The position numbers and the translations under genes were made by a program. The notes under the pieces are model-generated. The model was given only the letters and a program-made list of their open reading frames with translations. It had not been told where the DNA came from and searched no databases. DNA of 64,000 nucleotides from Candidula unifasciata (taxonomy: Eukaryota; Mollusca; Gastropoda; Stylommatophora; Geomitridae): positions 1 through 64,000 of the forward strand of contig CAJHNH020002463.1 in NCBI GenBank assembly GCA_905116865.2, given 5' to 3'. Below are positions 43,891 to 54,639 of this stretch, piece by piece; position 1 is the first letter of the stretch, and every line of letters starts with the position of its first letter.

Positions 43891-43892
<2 letters not shown>

Positions 43893-43929
43893 AATCTCAA
43901 AGAACTAACAAAAGCTGGAGCTGGTTCTT

Positions 43930-44135
43930 CTTCTTCTGAAAGTCTATGCCGTGTAACGTTGGAAGTCATGTCTATCCACAACCTTCTGGCTAGTGTACTT
44001 TCAATCAGATGACCCTCCATGCCAAGATGGCAAATTGTCCTGCATTTTCTCTTTCGGTCTCCCTCTGCCTCTCTTCCCCTCCAGCTTCCCACTGCCCTGA
44101 TGTGCTCCAGTTTCTCTTTTTCGTGAACTGACCAA
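43930..44135 (-). mobile_element. Non-LTR retrotransposon extreme C-terminus (reverse)
   Basis: Minus strand: 'HEKEKLEHIRAVGSWRGREA' / 'GKLEGKRGRGRPKEKMQDNL' (two frames), 'PSWHGG', 'STLARRLWIDMTSNVTRHRL'. The W-H-G and D-M-T-x-N-V motifs mark the terminal block also seen at 21205-21330. Confidence 0.7.
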
Positions 44136-44149
44136 AGAGCCACTCATGT

Positions 44150-44612
44150 TAATTACAAGTACATTTATTATAAGTTCATTCATTATAAGTACATTCATTA
44201 TAATTACATTAATCATAAGTGCATTCATTATAAATTGAGCAATTAAAAGTGCATTGATTATACGCACATTCATTAAAAGTGCATTTATTCTAAGTACATT
44301 CATTATGAGTACATTTATTATAAGTGAATTTATTAAAAAGTGCATTTATTAAAAGTGCATTAATTTTAAGTACATTTTAATATGAGTACATTCATTATAT
44401 GTAAGTACATTCATTATAATTACATTCATTATAAGTACATTCATTATAAGTACATTCATTATAATTACATTCATTATAAGTACATTCATTATAAGTACAT
44501 TCATTATAATTACATTCATTATAAGTACATTCATTATAAGTACATTCATAATAATTACATTCATTATAAGTACATTCATTATAATTACATTCATTATAAG
44601 TTCATAATTAGT
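44150..44612. repeat. 15-bp minisatellite, about 30 copies
   Basis: Units of ATTCATTATAAGTAC with variants ATAATTAC and TTATTAAAAGTGC. Left copies (44150-44390) are diverged; right copies (44400-44600) are near-identical, so the expansion front is on the right. Confidence 0.92.
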
Positions 44613-45354
44613 ATAACTGAGCACCAGTTCCAAATGATTCGTAAGGGACCTAAGCGTCTCCCACTTCCACCTCCACTCCCCTCCACACCACGAACCGAAG
44701 TTATCTTTCAAGTATTTGTTTATAACTTAATATTTCAGAAATATTGTAATACTTATCTGCAATACAGCACATAATATTAATATTAACTATTCTGCAGTTA
44801 AACAAGACTTAAGCTCCTTGTGCCCTTATTCAAAACCATATCTGAGCACCCCCCTCCCTCCCCTTTCGGCCCACCGCTGCATTCCTAATTGTTTTCTTTC
44901 TTTCTGTGTCGTACCTTGGGTGCATTGAATTCTGAGAAATTTTCACATGTAATTGTGGAGGTATGAGATTCAGGAAGACCAAACGCTTGAACACCAATGT
45001 TCTTAAAGGGTCAGAAAAGATAAACGCATACACCGAGACTCGCCTTGACTGTTTGCATCCCCTTCATCTAGATCCATATCGAATTTCGTATTAAATACCT
45101 CCCGTTCGCATAATTGACGAAGTTTTAATACCGATTCCGAATATCATTCCCCATCGAATATCTCTACCGACAATCCATCACTCTCCATTCTCCTGATGTG
45201 TCCTAGACATCTACAGGAATCTGGTAGTCTGCACAAAGCACGAGTTCCATAGTTGTGGCGGCAAACCTAAGGGGTATCTGAAACAATTTTCCAATTCGTA
45301 ATCGAAGTTATTACTTTCGCCAGGAGCTATAAATACCCCTATTAGTTGAGGAAC
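44613..45354. other. No gene recognised
   Basis: No coding or repeat feature supportable; short C-rich tract at about 44850. Confidence 0.45.
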
Positions 45355-45512
45355 CAACCGCAGTTTTTTTGGGGGCAAGTTTACGTCCAGTAATTTGCCA
45401 TAGCTTTCTGGACAGTTAGCTTCTCGATACCACTGTCGAAACCAAACGCAAGGTGCAAGGCCCGCAGCTGGGATCGAACCCAGCACTCTGGCATTACGAA
45501 GCGCATAATTGA
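45355..45512 (-). repeat. SINE-A (reverse), 3'-truncated
   Basis: The minus strand has a head remnant 'GCTTCGTAATGCCAGAGTGC', B-box TGGGTTCGATCC and body 'GGTTTCGACAGTGGTATCG', 'GCAAATTACTGGACGTAAAC'. Confidence 0.75.
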
Positions 45513-45580
45513 CAGACGCCAGCATTGCCCTATTACGTACGCCAGCATTGCCCTATTACGTTGCTATATATACATACAAT
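45513..45580 (+). repeat. Short direct duplication
   Basis: 'CGCCAGCATTGCCCTATTACG' occurs twice, starting at 45518 and 45541 (23-bp period). Confidence 0.8.
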
Positions 45581-45639
45581 TCCTGTCCGAATTTTTCGTT
45601 ATTTGAAAGCCCTACACCGCTGTAGTCTCGGTACCGATT

Positions 45640-45830
45640 GTGACCTAACGGTTAAACGGGGTTTCTGTGACATGTGCCCAGGTAATCTTTTTCCGAATGG
45701 TAGCATATTGTGTCACTGGGTGTTGGTCGCTCGTTGTTCGGTCCTGATTGGATTGAACGACACATACCTCATGAAATCAAGGCCAAATGGTTGCAATATT
45801 CATAGTACTGAGCCAAAGGGTTAACAACTC
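45640..45830 (+). repeat. Repeat F copy
   Basis: 'GGTTTCTGTGACATGTGCCC', 'TTTTTCCGAATGGTAGCATA', 'TTGTGTCACTGGGTGTTGGT', 'CGCTCGTTGTTCGGTCCTGA': colinear with the minus-strand copy at 22600-22770. Confidence 0.6.
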
Positions 45831-45834
45831 ATGG

Positions 45835-46555
45835 TTTCTGGATATTTAAAAAATAAAAACCGCACCACTCGAACCAAATAGCTGACACATATATCCACAT
45901 GCTCTGCATCAGGTTTTTCTGTATATAAATAGAGTAGGCCATGCTCTGCATTATTTAATTAATCTGTTTACTGAAAGAACACGTGACAAGAAGGAACCTC
46001 CGTGACCCAGATATTTTAGTTATAAATAAAACGAACACACCTCCACTTTCTAACTATTATAGTCTGATACGGTTACGACACGTGACCTCGATCAAGAGGA
46101 TTAGTAAACATTACCTTCTCCGTGTGGTTTCCGGGTCTCAATTTGGGGAACAGAAAACAGACGCACCGCCGTAATAAGGCGACGAATTAAACGTGTGCTG
46201 AAATCGGATTGTAGGTGTAAAAGCTGAAGATATCGCAGCCGGGCTGAAAACCACAACACAACCTGCATTTGACATATAAGGATTAAAGGATGAACATAGA
46301 AGAAGAAGAAGAAGAAAAAGAAGAAGAGAAGGAAGATGACAGGAAAAATCTTAACTACACGTCCCAATAGTCCCCCCCCCCCCCCCCATCTGCCAGTCAC
46401 CATTGAGAAGCTATTTCACAACCAGCTCTCGCCAAGTCATCCCATTTCTTTTTCTTTTAATTGCGTGTTGTCCTTTTTATCTGTTTCAGCTTAATTTTTG
46501 TGTGTGTGGCCTTGAGTGTTGCATTGCAATGACAGTATAGTTTACCAGCAGTATT
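45835..46555. other. No gene; GAA-rich and poly-C runs
   Basis: A (GAA)n-like run at 46299-46335 and poly-C at 46373-46387. No supportable coding feature. Confidence 0.45.
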
Positions 46556-46972
46556 ATCGTTTGAGGTTTGAGGTTTGAACAACAGATCGACATCATGACA
46601 CACGGGTAGTAACCCGCAAGTGCTCCGTTCTTCCTGTAATTCAAGTCTGAGTCCGAAGAAGTTCAGCACAGTGCACAGGCTCTTTAGCACCGGCGAGAAT
46701 CCTGAAATAATTTGGGTAGATTTTTAACCTTAAATTTTGAAGGGGCAGCTCCGTCTGGCTATTCTTTTTCGATTTCTAACTGCCAAGCGATTTTTTTTGC
46801 GTGCCCAAAAATGTACACTAGCGTCCGATCTCAGTACCCAAAGTCCAGGTGCAATTACTAGAAGACCAAGTTCAGGTGAAGAAATCCTAGCCTTTACCGG
46901 GGATTGAACCCGGAACCTCTAGCACTCGAGGCGGAAACCATGCCTCAAGACCACGCAGCTCCCTCAGCAGGA
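46556..46972 (-). repeat. SINE-D, full length (reverse)
   Basis: The minus strand begins 'GGGAGCTGCGTGGTCTTGAG', with B-box GGGTTCAATCC at 46911-46901. The body has 'GGACTTTGGGTACTGAGATC', 'CACGCAAAAAAAATCGCTTG', 'AATTATTTCAGGATTCTCGC' and 'TTCTTCGGACTCAGACTTGA', and ends 'AACCTCAAACCTCAAACG'. About 415 bp; the reference copy for the family. Confidence 0.85.
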
Positions 46973-46977
46973 TAATT

Positions 46978-47075
46978 TGAATGATACCGGGTTCGATCCC
47001 AGCTGCGGGCCATGCGCCTTGCATTGGTTTCGACAGTGGTATCCAGAAAGCCGACCTTTCAGTAGCAGTATTAAA
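46978..47075 (+). repeat. SINE-A fragment
   Basis: 'CCGGGTTCGATCCCAGCTGC' (B-box), 'CATGCGCCTTGCATTGGTTT', 'CAGTGGTATCCAGAAAGCCG'; head and tail missing. Confidence 0.8.
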
Positions 47076-47099
47076 ATAAGACCAAGAGAGGCAGTCTGA

Positions 47100-47218
47100 T
47101 TTAATAGACCTATATTTTATAGACCAATCAGCACAAGATAGGTGATATGGTCAGCATCACGCCGGTCGCCTTCATTTCCCGGGACTGCACCCAGTACCAA
47201 CTCAAGGCTAGGCCTTGA
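47100..47218 (-). repeat. SINE-C fragment (reverse)
   Basis: Minus strand: 'GCCTAGCCTTGAGTTGGTAC', 'GGGTGCAGTCCCGGGAAATG', 'CGGCGTGATGCTGACCATAT', 'GTGCTGATTGGTCTATAAAA'. Joined without spacer to a plus-strand repeat E. Confidence 0.75.
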
Positions 47219-47221
47219 CAT

Positions 47222-47545
47222 GGTTTTAAATAATATTTTCTCCTTGTGTATTCTGGGGTTCCCTTGTGGAGGAAATAGATTAAACCCATTGACACCCCCC
47301 CCCCAAACCACAACAAGCATGTCGTTCGTAAACGTCGACGAATTAGAGGAGTTTCTTTTAAATTCAAAGTGTATTTGCCTGGTTAACAAATAGTCTGCAT
47401 TAAAATAGGCCAGGTATGTAAAATGGATGTGCACGCAAAACTCAAATTCTGGAACATACCTGAAGTCCAGAACTGGAAAAATACCCAGAACTTTTCGTCG
47501 GAGTTTATAACACATGAAGGCGAGGAAGTAGAAGAAACATGTAAT
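47222..47545 (+). repeat. Repeat E copy
   Basis: 'TTGTGTATTCTGGGGTTCCC', 'GGAGGAAATAGATTAAACCC', poly-C, 'TTCAAAGTGTATTTGCCTGG', 'CAGGTATGTAAAATGGATGT', 'CGGAGTTTATAACACATGAA', 'GAGGAAGTAGAAGAAACATG'. Shows the 5' part of the family that other copies lack. Confidence 0.6.
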
Positions 47546-47549
47546 AGCA

Positions 47550-48394
47550 AAGGATAGAACGACTTGGCGTGAGGTAGTTGAGGGCCTATGCTCCATTGGG
47601 TGTTAGAAAGGGAGAAGAAGAATACCTAAACATCTTGCAACAATACCCAGAAAGCTGCATCTAAAGTAACATTTATTTGTACATAAAAACTAAACATCCT
47701 GCAACATCCAGAAAACTGTTATCTATTGTGACATTTATTTGTATTTCAAAAAACAATGTTTTCCCGTTGTAGATTAAAATAATGCCGACACAAACAACAA
47801 ACTGCATAATTGATTGCCAGGCATTTTTCGCTGTATCTCGTCAGGTGCATTACTACAGAGTTAAATCAACATATAATGAAGCACACAATGAATCCTTTTC
47901 TTGCTGAATGCATAAACCACATTGCCGAGTCGCATCTTTCAGCCGAAAATTCAAAATCAGTCTTGTGATTATCGTGGCAACTTAAAATTATCACGCGATC
48001 TTTCTGTTTCCATAACATATGGGAGTAGAGTTGTATTTGTACAGCCTCAATCACTTTTAGCAAACGTCTGTTCAATCTGTGGTAAATATTTATGAAAGCA
48101 CAGTCTTTATCACTTACGTATCCTAGACACGATCTTAGCACCCCCCCCCTTTTCCCCCTATTTCTAAGGGCCCCAGAACCCCTAGGCCCACAAATCTTAC
48201 ATAGATCAGCCTGAGAAATCATGAATGAAAAGTCAACCAGAGTGTAGTTGGGCCGGACTTCGTAAATAGGACCTGTAAGGGGGCTGGCTGAGCTCCCAAT
48301 GTTTTATTTGGATCAGCGACCCTTGCCTTATTGGGCATATGGTACTAGGCTCTATGACGATATTTAACTATTGTTATTTGACCAGTTCCTGTTA
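47550..48394. other. No gene recognised
   Basis: A 118-codon minus-strand frame at 47866-48222 has no domain and contains a poly-C derived Arg/Gly run; I do not call it. Weak two-copy similarity 'CTAAACATCTTGCAACA' / 'CTAAACATCCTGCAACATCC' at 47626 and 47690, about 64 bp apart. Confidence 0.4.
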
Positions 48395-48396
48395 TA

Positions 48397-49338
48397 CAAG
48401 GTCTGACAATTAATGAATGAGACTGATTTTATTACGGCCAAGACAAAAATGCTATTTATGAAGCAATGCATTGAATCTAAAGAGGCAACATTCGTCTATG
48501 ATCTGTCAAATGTTCATCGCCGCTTGATAAGCAGATAACAAACAAGTCACCATTTTGTCGACCTAGTCAGAGGTGCATTGTTACGTAATCAGCACGGAGC
48601 AACAAGCTAACATTATATTCTGTTTAAAACTCAGAAAAAGCGCCATTGAAACAATTTAATTGAGGCAAAAAGTTCATGAGTATAATTGTTTATCTCCTGC
48701 ACACATTTTCAGGTGATATTCACGATTCGAAAGTGGTTTTGAAATGATTACTAATGCACCTAGACCTGGACGCCAAATTTCTGTTCGTAACACGAACTCA
48801 TTGCAAAAATCAGAGAACGGATACAAGAAGTTCATTGTTTTACTGTGAGGATGATTGCAGATAAATCTGGTTTTAATAGAGAGACCATTCATAACATTTT
48901 AGTGCACGATTTAGGCAAGAAAAAAGTTGCTTGCCAATTTGTATGACATTCGTTGTCTGATGACCAAAAACATCAGCAGGTTGAGTACCCAAGAGACATC
49001 ATCAAAACAAGAATTGTTGGCCCCAAAACAAGTGTAGGTTCTCAGACGTCCACCCTATTCTCTAGATTTGTCTTCCTGTAATTGTTTTCCTAAATTTAAA
49101 GTTACCATTGAAGGGTTGCTTCGATGAGCATTTTGAGGACATTTAAAGGGCCATAACATCGACTTTAAGGGCCATAAAAACAGAAGAACTACAGAGGTCA
49201 CTCCAGTGTTTGTTAGATCGTGCCACTTGCTGTTTCAGTGCACAAGAAGCTTACTTTGAATAAAATAAGGCTATATCTTCAACTGTTGATTATTTTATCT
49301 TTATGAAATTAGTTTCACTACCCAATTGTCGGACCTTG
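48397..49338 (+). mobile_element. Internally deleted mariner (DD34D-type) transposon
   Basis: The ends CAAGGTCTGACAATTAATGA and the reverse-complemented CAAGGTCCGACAATTGGGTA form terminal inverted repeats. They are flanked by TA on each side (48395-48396, 49339-49340), the mariner target duplication. Plus-strand transposase remnants: 'EVHCFTVRMIADKSGFNRET' and 'IHNILVHDLGKKKVACQFV' (helix-turn-helix region with the L-G-.-.-K-V-.A.FV signature). After a jump come 'PYSPDLSSCDCFLFPKL' (around the second/third catalytic aspartate) and 'LKVTIEGLL'. At 942 bp it is about 350 bp shorter than a full mariner. The first catalytic D region and linker are deleted, and stops interrupt the rest. Confidence 0.88.
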
Positions 49339-49374
49339 TAGTCCCATCTCTCTAATGCTAGTTAGCTGAGTATC

Positions 49375-49560
49375 CTTTACATGACGTCGCAGAACCAACA
49401 GCAGTACGTTTTGGTTGTTATGCTTTTTCTAAACAATTTTTATGTTTAGTTTGACATTGCTTTCTAGACGGTCAGATCTCGGTAATCTGTCGAAACCCAG
49501 TGAAGACAAAAGGTAAACCGGCATTACGAAGCGCCTTCTCAACGTCTAAGTCACAAACGC
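49375..49560 (-). repeat. SINE-A, diverged (reverse)
   Basis: Minus strand: 'GGGCGTTTGTGACTTAGACG' (head, A-box-like), 'GCGCTTCGTAATGCCGG', 'CACTGGGTTTCGACAGATTA', 'CTGTTGGTTCTGCGACGTC', 'ATGTAAAGGATACTCAGC'. The B-box is lost. Confidence 0.6.
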
Positions 49561-49561
49561 C

Positions 49562-49938
49562 CACATCTCTAATATTACAATAATAATGTCTGTCTTCATT
49601 TCACTTCTTGCTTTAGATTTGCTTCCACTATTGCTTTTGTGTGACTTTCCAGACCCTCCCTTCCATTAACAAGAAACATTTCTTTAAGATTCAGAGATGA
49701 TTTCGTTTCTTTGAAACGCACCCACCTTCTATAGACTGTGTTTTCAATTTAACGCAACAAATAGGGAACGGTCCTTACTATTCGTTTTTTCCTCATAACA
49801 CTGAACCGCTGAGCCATATCAGATGTCACTCAAGTGTAGAGATAAGAAAATAATTTACGTGTAGTAACATCTAATGATTATTTTAAATGGCGCTAATCCG
49901 GAAACTAAGTTCAAAGCACTGTCATTTTCTGTTTCGAG
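49562..49938. other. No feature recognised
   Basis: AT-rich spacer. Confidence 0.5.
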
Positions 49939-49939
49939 G

Positions 49940-50340
49940 AAGCTGCCCTGGTGTAGTAACTAGACATTCTTTTACGGATCTGACGGTCGTGGGTTCAAAT
50001 CCAATCTGAGCTGGATTTTTTAAAAATGACATTGGCTTCCAGGTCGACCCAGTTTTAAAAGGGTACCATGCAATGTCCTGGGAAGTAAAGGTGGCCGACG
50101 TGATGTTGACCACATCAAGCACGGAGTACCGATTGGTCAATAAAATATTCACTAGCACTATACCGTGGGTTCTCAGTCGACCCAGCCTTGAGTGTGTGCT
50201 AGGTACAGACCTGGGAAATAAAGGCTGTCGGCGTGATGCTGACCACATCACCCACCAAGTGCCGTCTGATTTATAAAATATACGTCTAGCCCTATATACC
50301 CAATACACCTGAAGATGTGGAAAAGGGCCCTTTGCTTTTA
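49940..50340 (+). repeat. SINE-C with duplicated body (head-body-body)
   Basis: The tRNA-like head has B-box GGGTTCAAATCC (49990-50001). The first body covers 'CCAGGTCGACCCAGTTTTAA' to 'TGTTGACCACATCAAGCACG' and 'TTGGTCAATAAAATATTCAC'. A second body starts at 50169 with 'TCTCAGTCGACCCAGCCTTG' and runs to 'GCTGACCACATCACCCACCA' and 'GCCCTATATACCCAATACAC'. So one head drives two tandem bodies. Confidence 0.75.
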
Positions 50341-50437
50341 TTTGTTACTATACCGTGTGTCCAGTCCGCATCAAGACGTGCACACGGTTCTTTTACCTTT
50401 AATGTCATTTTCTAGCCGCAATTAAACGAATGGAAAA

Positions 50438-50934
50438 CAGCGATTCTCAAACTAGATGCCGCGACACCCAGGGGTGCCACAAGTGTATGTCAGGGGGGCC
50501 GCGGCAATAATAAGGAATTTTTCCAAATCTGCTTGAGATCAGCGAAGACAGTAGTTTAAAACAGTTATACCATGAAGGAAGCCAAGAAGAGTTCTGGATG
50601 CAGGTGTATTCTGAAAGCAAGTCTACTGGCACGACTGCAGTGCATTCTCAACGTGCTCTTACATTAAAAAACCACACACAAAAACAAACAAAACCCAGAT
50701 AAATGAGCAACCTTCAAGTGATATGAGGATACAATTAACTAAACTTCCCATAAAAATGTTCGGAAATAAAGAAAAATTCATCCAAACAGTTTCATTTATC
50801 GCATGAAAGACATCTGAACAATAAATTTGCACTATTTTTTACTTCTTTTTCGAAGTATTCGGAGTAGGTGTATAGCGATTTATTTTCATTGCTTGACAAG
50901 AGTGCCGTGGGGGAAAAAAATTTGAGAAACGTTG
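50438..50934. mobile_element. hAT-like MITE
   Basis: The left end CAGCGATTCTCAAACT pairs with the right end TTTGAGAAACGTTG in inverted orientation. GC-rich subterminal blocks ('GATGCCGCGACACCC', 'GAGTGCCGTGGGGG') follow. Flanking 8-mers ATGGAAAA / CTCTAAAG do not match well, so the target duplication is lost or the right end is misplaced by a few bases. No transposase. Confidence 0.55.
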
Positions 50935-51034
50935 CTCTAAAGCAGCAGAATTGTCCCCGACCTCTTCCTGTTCGTTCCGTCGCCCTATTTGGGGGCAGAC
51001 AAGAATAGACCTACTCAACACTAACAGGTCAGGT

Positions 51035-51268
51035 TAGTTGCGTATCTTTTACAGGACGTTGCAGAACCAACCCCAACAGCCCCTGGCTGTTGTGTGTTTT
51101 TTTCTAGACAAATTTACGTCCAGTAGTTTGCCAGTTCTTTCCTGACGGTCGGCTTTCTTGATACCACTGTCGAAACCAACGCAAGGCCCATGGCACGCAG
51201 CTGGAATCGAACCCGGCATCCCGGCATTACGAAGCGTTCGCATTGACTTAGCCACAAAGCCGACTGAA
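51035..51268 (-). repeat. SINE-A, full length (reverse)
   Basis: The minus strand begins 'CGGCTTTGTGGCTAAGTCAA', has 'CCGGGTTCGATTCCAGCTG' (B-box) and body 'CAACGTCCTGTAAAAGATAC'. One of the best-preserved copies. Confidence 0.88.
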
Positions 51269-51324
51269 CACTAACGTCATAAATTGCGACTAATTAGAGA
51301 TTACTTCAAATTAGAATGCTTCTG

Positions 51325-51583
51325 CACACACATAAGCTAGATCTGTAAAACGGATCTGCACGCAAAACTGAAGTTCTAAAGCAAGACCAAAGTCCATAAG
51401 CGGAGAGACCAATCAGCACAGTATGTGATGTGGTCAACACAGCACCGGCAGCCTTTACTTTCCAAGAATTCACTTGATACTCAATGTTAAGCTGTGTCAA
51501 CCTGGGAGCCAATGCCATTTTTGAAATATGCCCGGCTCTGTCCAGAACTGAACCCATGGCCTTCAGACTGCAGGCGAGCGTGC
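51325..51583 (-). repeat. Repeat E fragment (plus) joined to SINE-C (minus)
   Basis: 51325-51405 reads plus-strand repeat E ('CTAGATCTGTAAAACGGATC', 'TGAAGTTCTAAAGCAAGACC'). 51406-51583 is SINE-C on the minus strand: 'GCAGTCTGAAGGCCATGGGT', 'TCAGTTCTGGACAGAGCCGG', 'GCTCCCAGGTTGACACAGC', 'GTGTTGACCACATCACATAC'. The same E(+)/C(-) pairing occurs at 47100-47545 in the other order. Confidence 0.6.
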
Positions 51584-51607
51584 AAAAAAAAAAATATTTA
51601 TCTCTAA

Positions 51608-51675
51608 TCGGTCGGCGTCTGTGTCTTGGGCGTTGCGAACCCGCTTCCTAATGCCGGGTTACATCCCAGCTGTAA
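51608..51675 (+). repeat. SINE head fragment (A/B type)
   Basis: 'GTCGGCGTCTGTGTCTTGGG', 'CGTTGCGAACCCGCTTCC', 'TAATGCCGGGTTACATCCCA': a head intermediate between SINE-A and SINE-B. Confidence 0.6.
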
Positions 51676-51714
51676 ACTAACTTTTTAATAAAACTAACTT
51701 TTTATTTTAGAGAT

Positions 51715-51945
51715 TAAAAGCAGAATAGGACAAGCAAAAGCTGAATTTTAGAAAATAAAAAAAAAAAAAAAAAAATCTTATGCTATAAATCGCTCTCATT
51801 TAATGTCAGAAAGAGGGTGCTAAAATGTTACATAGAACCTGTTCTGCTGTATGGCAGCGAATCTTGGAATGTCACTTAACAAATTACGAAGAATTTGGAA
51901 GCAACAGAGATGTGGTTTCTCAGACGAATGGAACAATGGAACGAT
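51715..51945 (+). mobile_element. Non-LTR retrotransposon thumb region, frameshifted
   Basis: Plus strand 'EIKSRIGQAKAEF' (51710-51750), an A19 run, then 'SERGC', 'NLFCCMAANLGMSL' in one frame with 'PVLLYGSESWNVT' recoverable across frames, and 'QQRCGFSDEWN'. It matches the 'EI..RIGQAK..F' to 'YGSESW' region of the RTE-like copies. A 42-bp minisatellite begins at its end. Confidence 0.6.
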
Positions 51946-52780
51946 AGCAGTTAACATAGAACAGACACTTGTGAACAATTATACGGTAGCAGTTAACATA
52001 GAACATGCACTTGTGAACAATTGTACGCTGGAATTTAACATAGAACAGACACTTGGGAACAAATATACGGTAGCAGTTAACATGGAACATGCATTTGTGA
52101 ACAATTGTACGCTAGAATTTAACATTGAACATACACTTGTGAACAATTATACGGTAGCAGTTAACATAGAACAGACACTTGTGAACAATTATACGGTAGC
52201 AGTTAACATAGAACAGACACTTGTGAACAATTATAGGGTAGCAGTTAACATAGAACAGACACTTGTGAACAATTATACGGTAGCAGTTAACATAGAACAG
52301 ACACTTGTGAACAATTATACGGTAGCAGTTAACATAAAACAGACACTTGTGAATAATTATAGGGTAGCAGTTAACATAGAACAGACACTTGTGAACAATT
52401 ATAGGGTAGCAGTTAACATAGAACAGACACTTGTGAACAATTATAGGGTAGCAGTTAACATAGAACAGACACTTGTGAACAATTATAGGGTAGCAGTTAA
52501 CATAGAACAGACACTTGTGAACAATTATAGGGTAGCAGTTAACATAGAACAGACACTTGTGAACAATTATAGGGTAGCAGTTAACATAGTACAGACACTT
52601 GTGAACAATTATAGGGTAGCAGTTAACATAGAATAGACACTTGTGAACAATTATAGGGTAGCAGTTAACATAGTACAGACACTTGTGAACAATTATACGG
52701 TAGCAGTTAACATAGAACAGACACTTGTGAACAATTATACGGTAGCAGTTAACATAGAACAGACACTTGTGAACAATGTT
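51944..52780 (+). repeat. 42-bp minisatellite, about 20 copies, open in one frame
   Basis: The unit GTAGCAGTTAACATAGAACA plus GACACTTGTGAACAATTATA and a two-base CG/GG joint makes 42 bp, so it encodes a 14-residue repeat V-A-V-N-I-E-Q-T-L-V-N-N-Y-(T/R). The frame stays open from 51851 to a TAG at 52634. Early units vary (FNIEQTLGNK, MEHAFVNNC); the centre is homogeneous with two unit types (TACGG and TAGGG). No promoter, signal or host gene supports expression. Confidence 0.95.
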
Positions 52781-53599
52781 ACGACAGACGCAGCATGAAA
52801 AATACTGGGTGTCTCACCAGCTAGTATTTCCAAAAGACACCAATGACAAACACCCACGGTACCCAGACATAGCAACATAAAGGGGAGGGGCGCAGGTGGT
52901 GGGGGTGGGGGGGGTGGGGTGGGGTGGGGCAAGGGTGGCAAATAATTTTTGAGAACATCCAGAAAGCTAACCATTTTCATTTTCACCGAAAGCATAGATA
53001 CAGGCTGGTAAAAGTTACAATACTAGGAAAACGTAACTTTTTATTCTCATTGTAGAATGAGATGCTCCAATGCGTGTGACGCTAAAGGTGTAAATGGGAC
53101 AAGAGAATTACTTCATTCAGGGAATCCACGGTGTTAGGATTGATGAGAATCCTGTTTTAGTATTACTCACAGCGCTCCCGCAATAAAGGGGCACCTTTTA
53201 AATCCCAGGTTCTTAAAATAGAAAGTATATGTGTATAAATAAGCAGATACTATTATAGTTTGATCATTTGAGTTGAGGAATTAAGTCAGAGTTTACAGAA
53301 ATTAAACAACATAATATATACCCAAAACCAAGAAATCTTCTGTCGTGCAAACACAGATCAAAATGCATGGTCTACATTCAGGTATGCATATACGCGCTGG
53401 GGTCACGCAATACAGACATCGTAGAATATGTTACTTTGTGGGAAAGAATATTTTTTTTTACTGTAGTGGAAGGTTTTCACACTGGTAGCCATGTACGTCT
53501 TTTATTCAAATGTATCTAGAGTTCAGGGTTATTCAATTCGTTTTCGTTTTAATTTGTTTAAATTTCACGGTGTTATAAAATTATTGTCCTGTTTAATAT
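52781..53599. other. No gene; G-rich block at 52872-52932
   Basis: GGGGTGGG-type repeats, then unremarkable AT-rich DNA. Confidence 0.45.
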
Positions 53600-54235
53600 T
53601 TTCAGACACTATCTTGTAAAGCCAGGCTTCGTCTTGGCACTACTGTATCGTGTTATGCCAGATTTCTACTTGGCACTAACTATTTATGACAAACCGCTTA
53701 TTTCCTGTCACTGTTTTGTAATGTCATGCCACATCGTGGCACTCATTAACAATTATTGACACTATATTGTTATATCAGACCATTTATTGGCACTATCTTG
53801 TTATGTCACATCGTCTCTTAGCACCATCTTATTATGTTAAACAATTTTTTTGGCATTATCTTGTTATGTCAGACCATTTCTTGGCACTATCTGGTTATGT
53901 CGGACCATTTCTTGGCACTTTTTTGTTATGTCAAATAATTTCTTGGCACTATCTAGTTGTGTCAGACCATTTGTTGGCACTATCGTGTTATGCAAAGTCA
54001 TTTCTTGGCGCTATCTTGTTATGTTAGACCATTTATTGTCACTATCTTGTTATGTCAGGCCACGTTTTGGCACTAGGTGCAATACCCGGCAACTTCTTGG
54101 CACTATATTCTTATACTACGCCAATTCTTGGCAATTATTATTTTGTGAAGTCAGGCCACTTTCTTTCCTAGAACTGCCTTGTAATACCAGGCCACATCTT
54201 ATTACTATTTCGTGATATTATAACATTTTCTTGAA
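53600..54235. repeat. ~31-bp minisatellite, diverged
   Basis: Units of about 31 bp: 'TTGGCACTATCTTGTTATGT' plus 'CAGACCATTTC', roughly 20 copies, 26-45 bp long, most regular between 53780 and 54060. Confidence 0.85.
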
Positions 54236-54284
54236 CTATTATTGTGGCAGCCACTTCTTTTCACTGTCTTGTGTTATACTAGGC

Positions 54285-54632
<348 letters not shown>

Positions 54633-54639
54633 TTCCTAT

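Noticed and set aside
43340..43939. Long Lys/Glu-rich and Phe/Leu-rich reading frames
   Set aside because: Pure translation of the (GAA)n tract; no gene signals.
47866..48222. 118-codon minus-strand frame
   Set aside because: No recognisable domain, N-terminal part derives from a poly-C run, and no splice or initiation support.
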